A stretch of 18,923 nucleotides of DNA from DASVBJ01 sp036375895 (lineage in GTDB: Bacteria > Actinomycetota > Actinomycetes > JACCUZ01), in assembly GCA_036375895.1 (NCBI GenBank), contig DASVBJ010000268.1, positions 1 through 18,923 of the forward strand. The letters are read 5' to 3'. The position numbers were made by a program, and so were the translations under genes. Within the stretch, counting starts at the first letter, position 1; every line of letters starts with the position of its first letter. Under the pieces are notes generated by a model, which saw only the letters and a program-made list of their open reading frames with translations, made no database searches and had not been told where the DNA came from. Of this stretch, positions 6,571 through 16,864 are shown piece after piece.

Positions 6571-8942
6571 CGCGGTGGCGGCGTCGTGCAGCCCGGTTTC
6601 CCCGGCTTGCAGTGGAAGGTCGGGAACGTGAAGGTGGGCTGCGGCTGCGGCGTCGGCGCCGCGGGCGGCCCATCACTCACGAAGATCGTGACGACCTGTC
6701 CGGGGTAGACGGCCGCGCCGGTCCCCGGTGACGTGTACGCGACGGTGCCCGCCGGCGCGGCGAGAGTCTTCACCTTCTTGCCGGACACCTCGGCCTTGAG
6801 GCCGGCCGCCTCGATGACCTGGCTGGCCTGGTCGACGCTCATGCCGGTGACCTGCGGGACGCGGACCGCGTTGCCCTTGACCACCTCGTCGGGGGCCTTG
6901 GCGAAGTTGCTGACCGGCCTGCCGGCGAGAGCGGCCAGCATGGTCTCCCGCCAGATCGGGCCGGGCAGGCAGCCGCCGCAGACGTCGCGGTAGAAGGTGC
7001 CGCCGATCGTGCGGTTGGTGAGGGGGTAGCCGCCGCGCGGCGGGGAGGGGTTCCCTGCCCAGACCGCGGTGGCCAGGTCCGGCGTGTACCCGATGAACCA
7101 CACCGAGACCCGCCGGTTGGTGGTGCCGGTCTTGCCGGCGGCGGGTCGGTCGATGGCCGCGCGCTTGCCGGTGCCGTTCTTGATCACGCCCTGGAGCAGC
7201 TCGTTGATGCCGTCGGCGATGCGCTGGTCGAGCACCTCTTTGCAGTCCGCCCGCGGGACGTCCAGGCTCCGCCCGGCCGGGTCCACGACCTGGCTGATGG
7301 CGATCGCAGAGCAGTGGGTTCCGCGCGCCGCGAAGGTCGCATAGGCCTCCGCCATCGACAGCGGCGACACCTCGTTGGCGCCGAGCACGAAGGACTTGAC
7401 CTGCTGCAGCGGCTCGCCGTCGGCCCGGGTGATGCCCAGCTCCCGGGCGATCGTGGACGGCCGGCAGACACCTACCCGCTGCTCCAGCTGGGCGAAGTAG
7501 GTGTTGATCGAGCCCTCCATGCCGGTCTTGAGGGTGTAGTTGCCGTTCTCGCGCTTGGTCTCGTTGAACGGCTTCCACTCGTCCTTCAGGACCCCGCTGC
7601 AGGACTTCACGTCGCCGATCGCCTTCTGGTACGGCGAGAAGATCCGGTAGTCGAAGGGGTAGCCCTGCTCGAGCGCGGCCGCGGCGACGAACGGCTTGAA
7701 CGTCGACCCGGCCTGGAAGCCGCTGCTGCCGCCGTAGGCCCGGTCGGTCGCCGGGTTGAACTTGATCTGGCCCTTGCCGTCGCCGAACCCACGGCTCACA
7801 GCCATCGCCTTGACCTCACCGGTGCCGGGCTCGACGGACACGACGGTCGAGGCGACCTTGTCGGTGGGCCGGACGTGTCGCTTGAGTGCGGCCTGGGCCG
7901 CCTGCTGCGCCTTGCGGTCGAGGGTCGTGGTGACCGTGAGGCCGCCGCGCAGCAGCAGGCGGAGGCGCTCCTGGCGCGTCGCGCCGAACGCCGCGTCGTT
8001 GAGCAGGATCTTCAGGACGTACTCGCAGTAGAAGGGTGCCGCGGAGGTCTCGCAGCCGTTGCCGGAGTTCTTGGGCACCCGCAGCGCCAGCTTGGAGGCC
8101 TTGGCCGCGGCCACGGCCTTCTCGTCGGCGTACCCGAGCTCTTCCATCCGCGTCAGGACCACGTTGCGCCGCTCCAGCGCGCGCTTCGGGTTGCGGGTGG
8201 GGTCGTACGCGGTCGGCTGCTGCACGATGCCGGCCAGCATCGCCGCCTGCGGCAGCGTCAGCTGCTTGGCGCTGCGGCCGAAGTAGTGGTGGGCGGCGGC
8301 CTCGACGCCGTAGGCCCCCGCGCCGAAGTAGGCGATGTTCAGGTAGCGCTCGAGGATCTGGTCCTTGGTGAGCTTGTCCTCTATTGCCACGGCGTAGCGC
8401 AGCTCGCGCAGCTTGCGCCCGTAGGACTGCTCGGTGGCGGACTTCTGGGCCTCGATGCGGGCCGCCTTGTCCTTGATGTTCTGCGCCGACTCCAGGAGCA
8501 CCTGCTTGACGTACTGCTGGGTCAGCGTCGACCCGCCCTGGACGTCGTCGCCCGCCTGGTTGTTGATGAACGCGCGCAGGGTCCCCCGCAGGTCGATGCC
8601 GCCGTGCTCGTAGAACCGGGAGTCCTCGATCGCCACGATCGCCTGGCGCATGACGGGGGCGACATCGCTGAGCGGGACGGAGACGCGGTTCTCGAAGAAG
8701 AAGGTGGCGATCTGCGTGCCGTCGGCGGCCAGGATGCGCGAGCGCTCGGGCAGCGGCGGCGTCTGCAGCTCGGCGGGAAGGCTCTCGAAGCCGTTCGCGC
8801 CTTCCCGCGCGGCGAGCCCGAGGGTGCCGAGGACGGGCAGCGCCAGCCCGGCGACGAGCACGCCGGACAGCACGCTCACCCCGAGGAAGAGGGCGAGACG
8901 CGAGACGAACCCCGTCTCGGCCTGGGGACGCAGTGCGGCCAT
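6567..8942 (-). CDS. ponA2: Bifunctional penicillin-binding protein PonA2-type (glycosyltransferase 51, transpeptidase, PASTA)
   Basis: A 791-residue class A penicillin-binding protein that polymerises and cross-links peptidoglycan outside the membrane. A membrane anchor spans about residues 15-42. The GT51 domain carries IEDSRFYEHGG with catalytic E106, GGSTLTQQ near 136-142 and the IAYFGAGAYGVEAAA motif. The transpeptidase has S413-T-F-K416, S478-I-N480 and K604-T-G606. One PASTA domain lies at about 700-765, followed by a proline-rich tail with CKPGKPGC. I chose ATG 8942, which gives MAALRPQ before the anchor; the open frame runs further upstream (to 9344) only as antisense to whiB4. Divergent WhiB4 and the neighbouring phosphoesterase match the M. 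tuberculosis Rv3681c-Rv3683 locus, hence PonA2. There are many cysteines in extracytoplasmic positions, so disulfides are possible. Confidence 0.92.
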   Translation of the reverse strand: MAALRPQAETGFVSRLALFLGVSVLSGVLVAGLALPVLGTLGLAAREGANGFESLPAELQTPPLPERSRILAADGTQIATFFFENRVSVPLSDVAPVMRQAIVAIEDSRFYEHGGIDLRGTLRAFINNQAGDDVQGGSTLTQQYVKQVLLESAQNIKDKAARIEAQKSATEQSYGRKLRELRYAVAIEDKLTKDQILERYLNIAYFGAGAYGVEAAAHHYFGRSAKQLTLPQAAMLAGIVQQPTAYDPTRNPKRALERRNVVLTRMEELGYADEKAVAAAKASKLALRVPKNSGNGCETSAAPFYCEYVLKILLNDAAFGATRQERLRLLLRGGLTVTTTLDRKAQQAAQAALKRHVRPTDKVASTVVSVEPGTGEVKAMAVSRGFGDGKGQIKFNPATDRAYGGSSGFQAGSTFKPFVAAAALEQGYPFDYRIFSPYQKAIGDVKSCSGVLKDEWKPFNETKRENGNYTLKTGMEGSINTYFAQLEQRVGVCRPSTIARELGITRADGEPLQQVKSFVLGANEVSPLSMAEAYATFAARGTHCSAIAISQVVDPAGRSLDVPRADCKEVLDQRIADGINELLQGVIKNGTGKRAAIDRPAAGKTGTTNRRVSVWFIGYTPDLATAVWAGNPSPPRGGYPLTNRTIGGTFYRDVCGGCLPGPIWRETMLAALAGRPVSNFAKAPDEVVKGNAVRVPQVTGMSVDQASQVIEAAGLKAEVSGKKVKTLAAPAGTVAYTSPGTGAAVYPGQVVTIFVSDGPPAAPTPQPQPTFTFPTFHCKPGKPGCTTPPPR

Positions 8943-8998
8943 GCAGGAGAGGGTACGTGGCGAGCCGACGGTGTCAGTCCGATAGTCCGTACTGACTA

Positions 8999-9004
8999 GG
9001 TCAA
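8999..9004 (-). promoter_or_regulatory. Possible -35 element of the ponA2 promoter
   Basis: TTGACC on the - strand, 57 bases upstream of the ponA2 start, faces away from an identical TTGACC on the + strand at 9024. A good -10 at the usual distance is not seen; TATCGG follows after only 14 bases. The assignment is weak. Confidence 0.25.
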
Positions 9005-9010
9005 ATTGGG

Positions 9011-9040
9011 CCGAACGGTTCTGTTGACCGAACCGTCCGG
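9011..9040. promoter_or_regulatory. Imperfect inverted repeat overlapping the whiB4 promoter
   Basis: CCGAACGGTT (9011-9020) and AACCGTCCGG (9031-9040) form a 10-bp inverted repeat with one mismatch, separated by ten bases. The spacer contains the proposed TTGACC -35 box. A smaller repeat, GAACC-GTCC-GGTTC (9030-9043), is nested on the right. The placement suits an operator for whiB4 autoregulation or for a repressor acting on both divergent genes. Confidence 0.35.
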
Positions 9041-9051
9041 TTCCGTACCGT
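9024..9051 (+). promoter_or_regulatory. Putative sigma-A-type promoter of whiB4
   Basis: TTGACC (9024-9029), a 16-base spacer and TACCGT (9046-9051) match the actinobacterial TTGACN / TANNNT pattern. Transcription would start near 9058, leaving an untranslated leader of about 57 bases before ATG 9115. That leader contains a small hairpin, GGCGC-GATCA-GCGCC (9061-9075). Confidence 0.4.
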
Positions 9052-9114
9052 CCCAAGCGCGGCGCGATCAGCGCCAGTGATCCACCAGCACGGCACGGTG
9101 AGGACGGACCCACA

Positions 9115-9426
9115 ATGACATGGGTAGATGACTGGGCCTCCAGGGGGGCTTGCCGGACCAGCGACCCGGACACGCTGTTCGTCCAGGGCGCTGCACAGAA
9201 CCGCGCGAAGGCCGTCTGCATGGGCTGCCCGGTGCGCACCGAGTGCCTGTCGGACGCTCTCGACAACCGGGTCGAGTTCGGCGTCTGGGGTGGCATGACC
9301 GAGCGTGAGCGCCGCGCCCTGCTCCGGCGCCGCCCGAACATCACCTCGTGGCGGCAGCTGCTCGAGACGGCTCGCGACGAGTACGAGCGGGGCCTGCGGG
9401 CCGATCAGCTTCCGGTGGCGATGTAG
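9115..9426 (+). CDS. whiB4: WhiB-family iron-sulfur regulator, WhiB4 type
   Basis: A 103-residue WhiB protein. Four cysteines, C13, C35, C38 and C44 (spacing C-x21-C-x2-C-x5-C), would bind a 4Fe-4S cluster, and the FGVWGGMTERERRALL turn and basic helix complete the family signature. LFVQGAAQ, ALDN-VEFGVWGG and the WhiB4-like end, together with divergent ponA2 and convergent bagB, match the M. tuberculosis WhiB4 locus. WhiB4 there is a redox-sensing DNA-binding regulator of antioxidant and beta-lactam responses. AGGA at 9101-9104 lies ten bases before ATG 9115. The N terminus is shorter than in M. tuberculosis WhiB4, starting only 12 residues before the first cysteine, so an upstream alternative start is possible but not evident. 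Confidence 0.9.
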   Translation: MTWVDDWASRGACRTSDPDTLFVQGAAQNRAKAVCMGCPVRTECLSDALDNRVEFGVWGGMTERERRALLRRRPNITSWRQLLETARDEYERGLRADQLPVAM

Positions 9427-9434
9427 CCACCCGA

Positions 9435-9488
9435 GGGAAGTGGTCCGGGGCGGTCCGAGGAGGGGCGGGCCGCTCCGGTCGGCTTCCC
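9435..9488. terminator. Candidate bidirectional terminator between whiB4 and bagB
   Basis: In the 91-base gap between the two convergent genes, GGGAAG (9435-9440) pairs with CTTCCC (9483-9488), and inside it CCGGGGCGG (9445-9453) pairs with CCGCTCCGG (9470-9478) with one G-T wobble. A 4x4 internal loop separates the two stems. There is no T-run on either strand. Confidence 0.4.
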
Positions 9489-9517
9489 GGTGCCGATGGC
9501 CCCGCGGCCGGTCGGTC

Positions 9518-10660
9518 TCAGCTCGCCGCGAGCGCCGTGCCGATCACCCGCAGCCCGGCGAGGTCGTGGACGTCACCCGGTTGGGCCGGGACGTCGGCGA
9601 CCGGCACCCGCGGGTGCGCCGCGGTGAAGCTTCCCCGCAGGTGCTGCTCCCTGTTGATCAGCCGCATCCGGTCGGCGTGCAGCCGGAGCAGACCGGCGGT
9701 CAGCTGGTGGTCACCCTGCTCCTCGAGCGTCTCCGCCCCCGCGAGCGCCCTCTCGGCGGACAGCTCGGGCGCCGCGGTGACGTGGACCCGGTTGAGCACC
9801 AGCCCGGCCAGTGGCATGTCCTCCTCGCCCAGCCGCTCCACGAAGTACGAGGCCTCCCGGAGCGCGTCGCGCTCCGGCGCGGCGACCACGACGAACGCCG
9901 TCCCCGCCGCCTGGAGCAGCTGGTACGTCGTGTCGGCCCGCTCGCGGAAACCGCCGAACATCGTGTCCAGGGCAGCCACGAACGTCTGCGCGTCCTTGAG
10001 CACCTGCGCCCCGAGGATCTTCGTGAGCGCCCCGGTCACCACCCCGAAGCCGGCGCCCAGCACCTTGAGGTAGGCCCGGCCGCCCGTGCGCGCACCGCCC
10101 ATCAGCACCCGGATGAACCGGCCGTCGAGGAAGGACCCGAGTCGTTTCGGCGCGTCGAGGAAGTCCAGCGCCGACCGGCTCGGCGGGGTGTCCACGACGA
10201 TGAGGTCCCACCGCTCCTGCGCCCGGAGCTGGCTCAGCTTCTCCATCGCCATGTACTCCTGCGTGCCGGCGAAGCTCGAGGACAGCGACTGGTAGAAGGG
10301 GTTGTCGAGGATGGCCTGGGCGCGTTCCGGGCTGGCGTGGGCGAGGACGACGTCGTCGAACGTCCTCTTCATGTCCAGCATCATCGCGTGCAGCTCGCCG
10401 CCGGCCGCGCCGTCGACGCCCTTGACCCGGCGCGGGGTGTTGTCCAGCTCGGTCAGGCCCATCGACTGGGCCAGCCGACGGGCCGGGTCGATGGTGAGCA
10501 CCACGACGTTGCGGCCGTGCTCGGCGGCGCGCAGGCCCAGCGCGGCGGCGGTCGTCGTCTTGCCGACCCCGCCCGAGCCGCAGCAGACGATCACCCGGGT
10601 GGTGGGGTCGTCGAGCACCCGGTCGAGATGCAGCACCGGTGGCGCAGCGGCGGGGGTCAT
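9518..10660 (-). CDS. bagB: ArsA/Get3-like ATPase, BagB-type
   Basis: A 380-residue P-loop ATPase of the ArsA/Get3 family. Walker A is G28-S-G-G-V-G-K34-T-T, followed by VVVLTIDPARRLAQSMGL (switch I type), VVDTPPSRSALDFLDAP (Walker B/switch II) and the QEYMAMEKL segment. No CxxC zinc motif of eukaryotic Get3 is visible, and the signature second-position lysine of deviant Walker A loops is replaced by S29. ATG 10660 overlaps the stop of the upstream partner (ATGA), which fixes the start and implies coupled synthesis. This pair and its place beside whiB4 match M. tuberculosis Rv3680/Rv3679, called BagB/BagA, which form a complex. The client is unknown; older annotations call it an anion-transporting ATPase. 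Confidence 0.87.
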   Translation of the reverse strand: MTPAAAPPVLHLDRVLDDPTTRVIVCCGSGGVGKTTTAAALGLRAAEHGRNVVVLTIDPARRLAQSMGLTELDNTPRRVKGVDGAAGGELHAMMLDMKRTFDDVVLAHASPERAQAILDNPFYQSLSSSFAGTQEYMAMEKLSQLRAQERWDLIVVDTPPSRSALDFLDAPKRLGSFLDGRFIRVLMGGARTGGRAYLKVLGAGFGVVTGALTKILGAQVLKDAQTFVAALDTMFGGFRERADTTYQLLQAAGTAFVVVAAPERDALREASYFVERLGEEDMPLAGLVLNRVHVTAAPELSAERALAGAETLEEQGDHQLTAGLLRLHADRMRLINREQHLRGSFTAAHPRVPVADVPAQPGDVHDLAGLRVIGTALAAS

Positions 10661-11649
10661 GCGGCGCCCTGCCGGCACAGCTGGTCGGCGAGCTGGTAGA
10701 GCCCGCCGAGGTCGACGCCGTCGGGCAGCAGCGGCAGCTCGTAGGTGGGCCGGTCCAGCGCCTTGAGGCTGCGTCGCCCCGCCTTCTCCAGCGCCACCCG
10801 CTCGGCGTGCTCGGCGGCCTCCTCGAGCAGCGACCGGCCCACCCGCTCGCCGGAGCGCAGGAGGCCGGCGGCGGCGAGGCCCGACTCGACCGCGGCCAGG
10901 TCCAGGCGTCCCTTGGCGGCCGCCGTGAGCTCGGCCGGCTTGAGCAGGGGCACCCGCACGGCGTTGACGAAGATCCCGCCGACCGGCAGCCCGGCCTTGG
11001 CCAGCTCCTCGGCGGCGTCGCACGTCTCCTGAACGGGCATCTCCTCGAGCAGCGTGACGATGTGCACGGTGGTCTGGGGCGAGCGCATGAGGGACATGAT
11101 CGAGTCGGCCTGCCCGCGGATCGGTCCCATCTTGGCGAGGCCCGCGACCTCCGCGTTGACGCCGAGGAACCGAGTGATCCGGCCGGTCGGCGGCGCGTCC
11201 AGCACGACGGCGTCGTACACCCGGCCGTCCCCCCGGCTGCGCCGCACCGCCTCGTACACCTTGCCGGTGAGCAGCACGTCGCGCAGGCCGGGCGCGATCG
11301 TGGTGGCGAAGTCGATGGCGCCGATGCGGCGCAGACCGCGTCCGGCCCGGCCGAGCTTGTAGAAGAGCTCGAGGTACTCCAGCAGCGCGGCCTCGGCGTC
11401 GACCGCCAGCGCGTAGACGTCGCCGCCCGCGGGGCCGACCGCGACCTTGCGTTCCTCGTAGGGCAGCGGCGGCACGTCGAAGAGCTGGGCGATGCCCTGG
11501 CGCCCCTCGACCTCGACGAGCAGGGTGCGGTGGCCCTCGCCGGCCAGGGCCAGCGCGAGCGCGGCGGCCACCGTGGTCTTGCCGGTGCCGCCCTTGCCGG
11601 TGACGACGTGCAGCCGCACGCCCTCCCAGTCGTAGTCGTGGGCGGCCAT
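10657..11649 (-). CDS. bagA: ArsA/Get3-like ATPase, BagA-type
   Basis: A 330-residue ATPase if ATG 11649 is the start. It has the deviant Walker A with signature lysine, G18-K19-G-G-T-G-K24-T-T, then LVEVEGRQGIAQLFDVPPLP and VVLDAPPTGRITRFLG (Walker B region). The VEGRQGIAQLFDVPPLPY and IGAIDFATTIAPGLRDVLLT stretches closely match what I recall of M. tuberculosis Rv3679 (BagA). It probably forms a heterodimer with BagB, whose gene overlaps its stop by four bases. The start is uncertain: the frame is open to ATG 11706, and GTG 11679 has GGAGG-like sequence upstream, whereas ATG 11649 lacks a clear ribosome site. It lies 78 bases after the acyl-CoA mutase gene on the same strand, so read-through is possible. 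Confidence 0.87.
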   Translation of the reverse strand: MAAHDYDWEGVRLHVVTGKGGTGKTTVAAALALALAGEGHRTLLVEVEGRQGIAQLFDVPPLPYEERKVAVGPAGGDVYALAVDAEAALLEYLELFYKLGRAGRGLRRIGAIDFATTIAPGLRDVLLTGKVYEAVRRSRGDGRVYDAVVLDAPPTGRITRFLGVNAEVAGLAKMGPIRGQADSIMSLMRSPQTTVHIVTLLEEMPVQETCDAAEELAKAGLPVGGIFVNAVRVPLLKPAELTAAAKGRLDLAAVESGLAAAGLLRSGERVGRSLLEEAAEHAERVALEKAGRRSLKALDRPTYELPLLPDGVDLGGLYQLADQLCRQGAA

Positions 11650-11727
11650 GGTGGCGAGCCTAACGATCCGGCTCGGCACGCCGGGCGACCCTCCCCGGAC
11701 TTCCATGATCGTGAGGGATCGCGGGCG

Positions 11728-13253
<1,526 letters not shown>

Positions 13254-13257
<4 letters not shown>

Positions 13258-14798
13258 GGCAGGCCCTCCTGCGCGAGCTCGGCGCGCAGGACCTTCTTGG
13301 CGATCTTCCCGGTGGCGTTCAGCGGGAAGGCGTCCACCCGGCGCAGGTCCTTGGGCTTCTTGTACGACGAGAGCCGCGCCCGGCAGTGTGCGAGCACCTC
13401 GTCGTCGGTGACCGTGGCCCCGTCGTGGACCGTGTAGAGCGCCGTCACCCGCTGGCCCCAGTCGGGGTCGTCCACGCCGAGAACGGCGACCTCCGCCACC
13501 CCGGGCACCTCGGCGATCACGTCCTCGACCTCGCGCGGGTAGATGTTGTAGCCGCCGGAGATGATCATGTCGCCCTTGCGGTCGACGAGGTAGAGCCGCC
13601 CCTCCGCGTCCAGGCGCCCCAGGTCGCCGGTGTGCAGCCAGCCGTCGACGACGGCCTTGGACAGGTCCCGGCGGTCACCGGCGTGCCAGTACCCGCGCAT
13701 CACGTGGTCGCCGCGGGTCACGACCTCGCCCACCTCGCCGACGGGCACCGGCCGGCCGGAGTCGTCCACCACCGCGAGCTCGACGCCCAGCGCCGGCCGG
13801 CCGGCCGACGTCAGGAGCTCGGTCTCGCCCGCCAGACCGCGTTCGTGGTCGGTCGCGTCCAGCACCGTCACGGGCGGGATCGCCTCGACCAGGCCGTAGT
13901 ACTGCACGAGGTGCGGTGTGAGCCGGTCGTGCGCCTGGCGCATCTGCTCGGCCGGCATCGGCGCCCCGGCGTAGCCCAGCATCCGCAGCCCGCGCAGCCG
14001 CTCGCGGTCGACGTCGGGCCGGGCCAGCAGCCGGGCGACCATGGTCGGCACCAGGGCCGTGTGCGTCGCCCCGCGCCGCTCGACCGCGTCGACGAACGCC
14101 TCCGGGTCCCAGGTCGGCAGCACCAGCTGGGTCGCCCCGGCCACGAGGAACGGCAGCACGAACAGCCCGCTGGTGTGCGTGACCGGCCCGGCGTGCAGGT
14201 AGACGTCGGTGGGCGCCGGCGGCCCGCCCAGCACGTCCGCGGTCATGTTCACCACGCTGGCGAACCAGTTGCGGTGGGTGCGCTGCGCGCCCTTCGGTGC
14301 CCCCGTGGTGCCACTCGAGTAGTGCAGCCCGGCGAGCTCGTCGGCGCCGACCGGGTCGAGGGGCCGGGTGCTCGCCCCGGCCACGAGCCCGTCGTACGCC
14401 GTGCCCGGCCCGTCGCCGACGACCACCGTGCGGGCGGGGCCCAGCCCCGACCGCAGGGCGTCGGTCTCGGCGGCGAAGCGGGCGGCGTAGACGAGGGCCG
14501 CCGCGCCGGAGTCGTCGGCGATCCTGGCCCAGTCGTCGGGGTGCAGCCGGTGGTTGAGGGCGACCCGGACCAGGCCGGCGCTGCGGATCGCCAGGTCGGT
14601 CTCGACGTAGCTGCGGCTGTTGGTCTGCAGGTCCAGCACCCGGTCACCCGGTCGCAGGCCGAGGGCGAGCAGGCCGTTCGCGACCCGGGTCACCCGGTCA
14701 CCGAGCTCGGCGAAGGTCAGCGCCCCCTCGGGGCCGTCGAGCGCGACCCGGTCGGCGAACCGCCGGGCCGCCCGGCCCACGAGCTGCCCGACGTCCAT
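13254..14798 (-). CDS. AMP-forming acyl-CoA synthetase (ANL superfamily)
   Basis: A 514-residue adenylate-forming ligase that activates a carboxylic acid with ATP and CoA. Core motifs are Y160-S-S-G-T-T-G-A-P-K-G170 (A3 phosphate loop), QYYGLVE (A5), GWLHTGDLGRLD (A7), DRKGDMIISGGYNIYPREVE (A8 hinge) and NATGK with invariant K498 (A10). The acid is not predictable; similarity is to the general fatty or aromatic acyl-CoA synthetase group. The A5 motif has L where T is usual. It is the middle gene of a coupled trio: its ATG shares one base with the stop of the NDP-forming synthetase (TGATG 14800-14796), and its stop overlaps the mutase start (GTGA). It may provide the acyl-CoA used by the mutase. 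Confidence 0.9.
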
Positions 14799-16864
14799 CA
14801 GCGCCCACCGCCCGCAGCGGGCGCGACGTAGGCGGCGTCCAGCACCCGCACCCCCACCGGCAGCACGGCCACCGGGTTGAGGTCGAGCTCGTAGCCGTCC
14901 GGCCAGCCGGCGACGAGGTCCGAGAGGTCGGCGAGCAGGCGCACCAGGGCCTCGGTGTCCAGCGGCGGCCGGCCGCGCACGCCGCGCAGCACGGCCGCCC
15001 CGCGCAGCTCGCCGAGCATGTCGCGGGCGTCCTGCGCGCCGATCGGCAGCAGCCGGAACACCGCGTCGTCGACCACCTCGGTGAGCACGCCGCCCGACGC
15101 CAGCGTCACGACCTGGCCCAGCGGCGTCGCCGCGACCCCGACGAGGACTTCCGCGCCGCCATCGACCTGCTCCTCGACCAGCACCGAGCCACCGAGCGCG
15201 GCCAGCCGGTCGAACACCGCGGCTGCGTCCTCCGGCGTGACGCCCACCGCCACCCCGCCGGCCTCCGTCTTGTGCAGGAGCCCGGGGACCACCGCCTTGA
15301 GCACGGCCCGCCCGCCGAGCTCGCGGACCGCGGTCACGGCGTCCTCGGCGCCGGACGCGAGACGGCCGCGGGCCACCGGCAGCCCAGCGCCCGCGAGCAG
15401 CGCCTTGACCTCCACCTCCGACGCGCCCGGCACCGGCACCTCCGCGGCCCGGTCAGGCCCGGCCGGCGGCTCGGGCCGAGCGGGGCCGGCCGACTGGCTG
15501 GTCCGCCGGAGGGCGGCAAGGGCACGGACGGCGCGGGCGGGGGTGGGGTACGCCGGGATGCCGGCCGCCCTCAGGGCGGCGCCCGCCTTGGGTGCGAGGA
15601 AGTCCGCCCCCGTCCTGGCGACCAGGATCGGCTTGCCGGTGCGTCCGGCGGCCCGCGCCAGCGAGTCGACGATGCGGTCGACGTCGTCGCCGGTGAGCAC
15701 GCAGAAACAGGCGACGACCGCGTCCACCGCGTGGTCGTCGGCGACCACGTCGAGGCAGCGGTCGAAGAGCGCGGGGTCGCTCATGACGGTGGCCGTCACG
15801 TCGACCGGGTTCGCGACCGCGCCGAAGGCCGGGACGACCTCGGCGAGCACGGCGGTCGTCTCCGCGGACAGGGCGGCAAGCTCGAGGCCTGCCTCCGCGA
15901 TCGCGTCAGCCGCGAGGATGCCCGACCCGCCACTGGTGGTCACCACCGCGACGCGCGGGCCGGCCGGCCGGCGCGGCTGTTCGAAGGCGTCGCCGAGGTC
16001 GAGCAGGTCCTCGACGTCGCGGGCGCGGGCGATGCCCAGCTGGCGGAGCACCCCGTCGACCACCCGGTCGCTCGCGGCCAGGGCGCCGGTGTGCGACGCG
16101 GCTGCCCGGGCGCCGGCGTCGGTGCTGCCGGCCTTCAACAGCGCGACCGGCTTGCCGAGCGCGGCCAGGCGGCGCAGGGCCGCGCCGTCGGCCAGCGACT
16201 CGACGTACCCGATCACGCCGGTGCAGTCGGGGCGGGCGAGCAGCTCGGTGAGCACCTCGACCGCGCCCACATCGCTCTCGTTGCCGGTGTTGACGACCCA
16301 GCCGAGCCCGAGGCCGCGGGCCAGCGCGAGGCTGACCGCGCCGTAGCCCAGCGCGCCGCTCTGCGTCACGAAGCCGATCGACCCGTCCCGCACCGGCACG
16401 TCCTCGGCGCCGAACATCGGCGAGAACGAGGCGACCTGGCCGGTCCCGAACCCGACCGAGCCGATGCAGTTCGGCCCGACGACGCGGACGCCGCCCGCGC
16501 GGGCCCGGCGTACGACCTCGTCCTGCAGCGCCTTGCCCTCGGGCCCGGCCTCGGCGAAGCCCGACGACATGACCACGGCCACCGGCACCCCGGCCGCCGC
16601 GCAGTCGTCGATCGCGTCGGGGACGCGCTCGGCGGCCACCATGACCAGCGCGAGGTCGACCGGCCCCGGAGCCAGTCGGAGCGAGGGGTATGCGGGCAGG
16701 CCGAGCACCGACTCGGCCGACGGGTTGATGGGCAGGATCCGGCCGCGGTAGCCGTACCGCTGCAGGTAGGCGACGGGCAGGCGGCCGAGGGCGCCGGTGC
16801 GTTCGGTGGCGCCGATGACCGCGATGGACCGCGCGTCCCAAAGAGGTGCCAACGAGCTGCCCAT
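14798..16864 (-). CDS. NDP-forming acyl-CoA synthetase (acetate-CoA ligase, ADP-forming type, fused subunits)
   Basis: A 688-residue fused-subunit acyl-CoA synthetase. The N-terminal CoA-binding Rossmann domain begins SIAVIGATERTGALGRLPVA, followed by succinyl-CoA synthetase-like domains with VVGPNCIGSVGF and FVTQSGALGYG. H258 in ASHTGALAASD is the expected phosphohistidine. The C-terminal part from about 475 is an ATP-grasp domain (LLAGAGLPVARGRLASGAED, AVLKAVVPGLLHKTEAGGV, VLVEEQVDGGAEVLVG). No GNAT domain is visible, so it is not a Pat-type protein acetyltransferase fusion. Such enzymes interconvert acyl-CoA plus ADP and Pi with acid plus ATP. It is the first gene of the trio, starting at ATG 16864 after a 201-base gap; a weak ribosome site precedes it. 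Confidence 0.88.
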   Translation of the reverse strand: MGSSLAPLWDARSIAVIGATERTGALGRLPVAYLQRYGYRGRILPINPSAESVLGLPAYPSLRLAPGPVDLALVMVAAERVPDAIDDCAAAGVPVAVVMSSGFAEAGPEGKALQDEVVRRARAGGVRVVGPNCIGSVGFGTGQVASFSPMFGAEDVPVRDGSIGFVTQSGALGYGAVSLALARGLGLGWVVNTGNESDVGAVEVLTELLARPDCTGVIGYVESLADGAALRRLAALGKPVALLKAGSTDAGARAAASHTGALAASDRVVDGVLRQLGIARARDVEDLLDLGDAFEQPRRPAGPRVAVVTTSGGSGILAADAIAEAGLELAALSAETTAVLAEVVPAFGAVANPVDVTATVMSDPALFDRCLDVVADDHAVDAVVACFCVLTGDDVDRIVDSLARAAGRTGKPILVARTGADFLAPKAGAALRAAGIPAYPTPARAVRALAALRRTSQSAGPARPEPPAGPDRAAEVPVPGASEVEVKALLAGAGLPVARGRLASGAEDAVTAVRELGGRAVLKAVVPGLLHKTEAGGVAVGVTPEDAAAVFDRLAALGGSVLVEEQVDGGAEVLVGVAATPLGQVVTLASGGVLTEVVDDAVFRLLPIGAQDARDMLGELRGAAVLRGVRGRPPLDTEALVRLLADLSDLVAGWPDGYELDLNPVAVLPVGVRVLDAAYVAPAAGGGR

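Noticed and set aside
8943..9344. Upstream extension of the ponA2 frame to 9344, giving a 925-residue protein
   Set aside because: The extra part lies antisense to whiB4 and the divergent promoter region, shows no protein-family features, and the membrane anchor expected near the N terminus begins soon after ATG 8942.
14798..16864. Reading this gene as a Pat-type protein lysine acetyltransferase
   Set aside because: The CoA-binding, ligase and ATP-grasp domains, including the phosphohistidine motif, account for the whole length and no GNAT domain is present.
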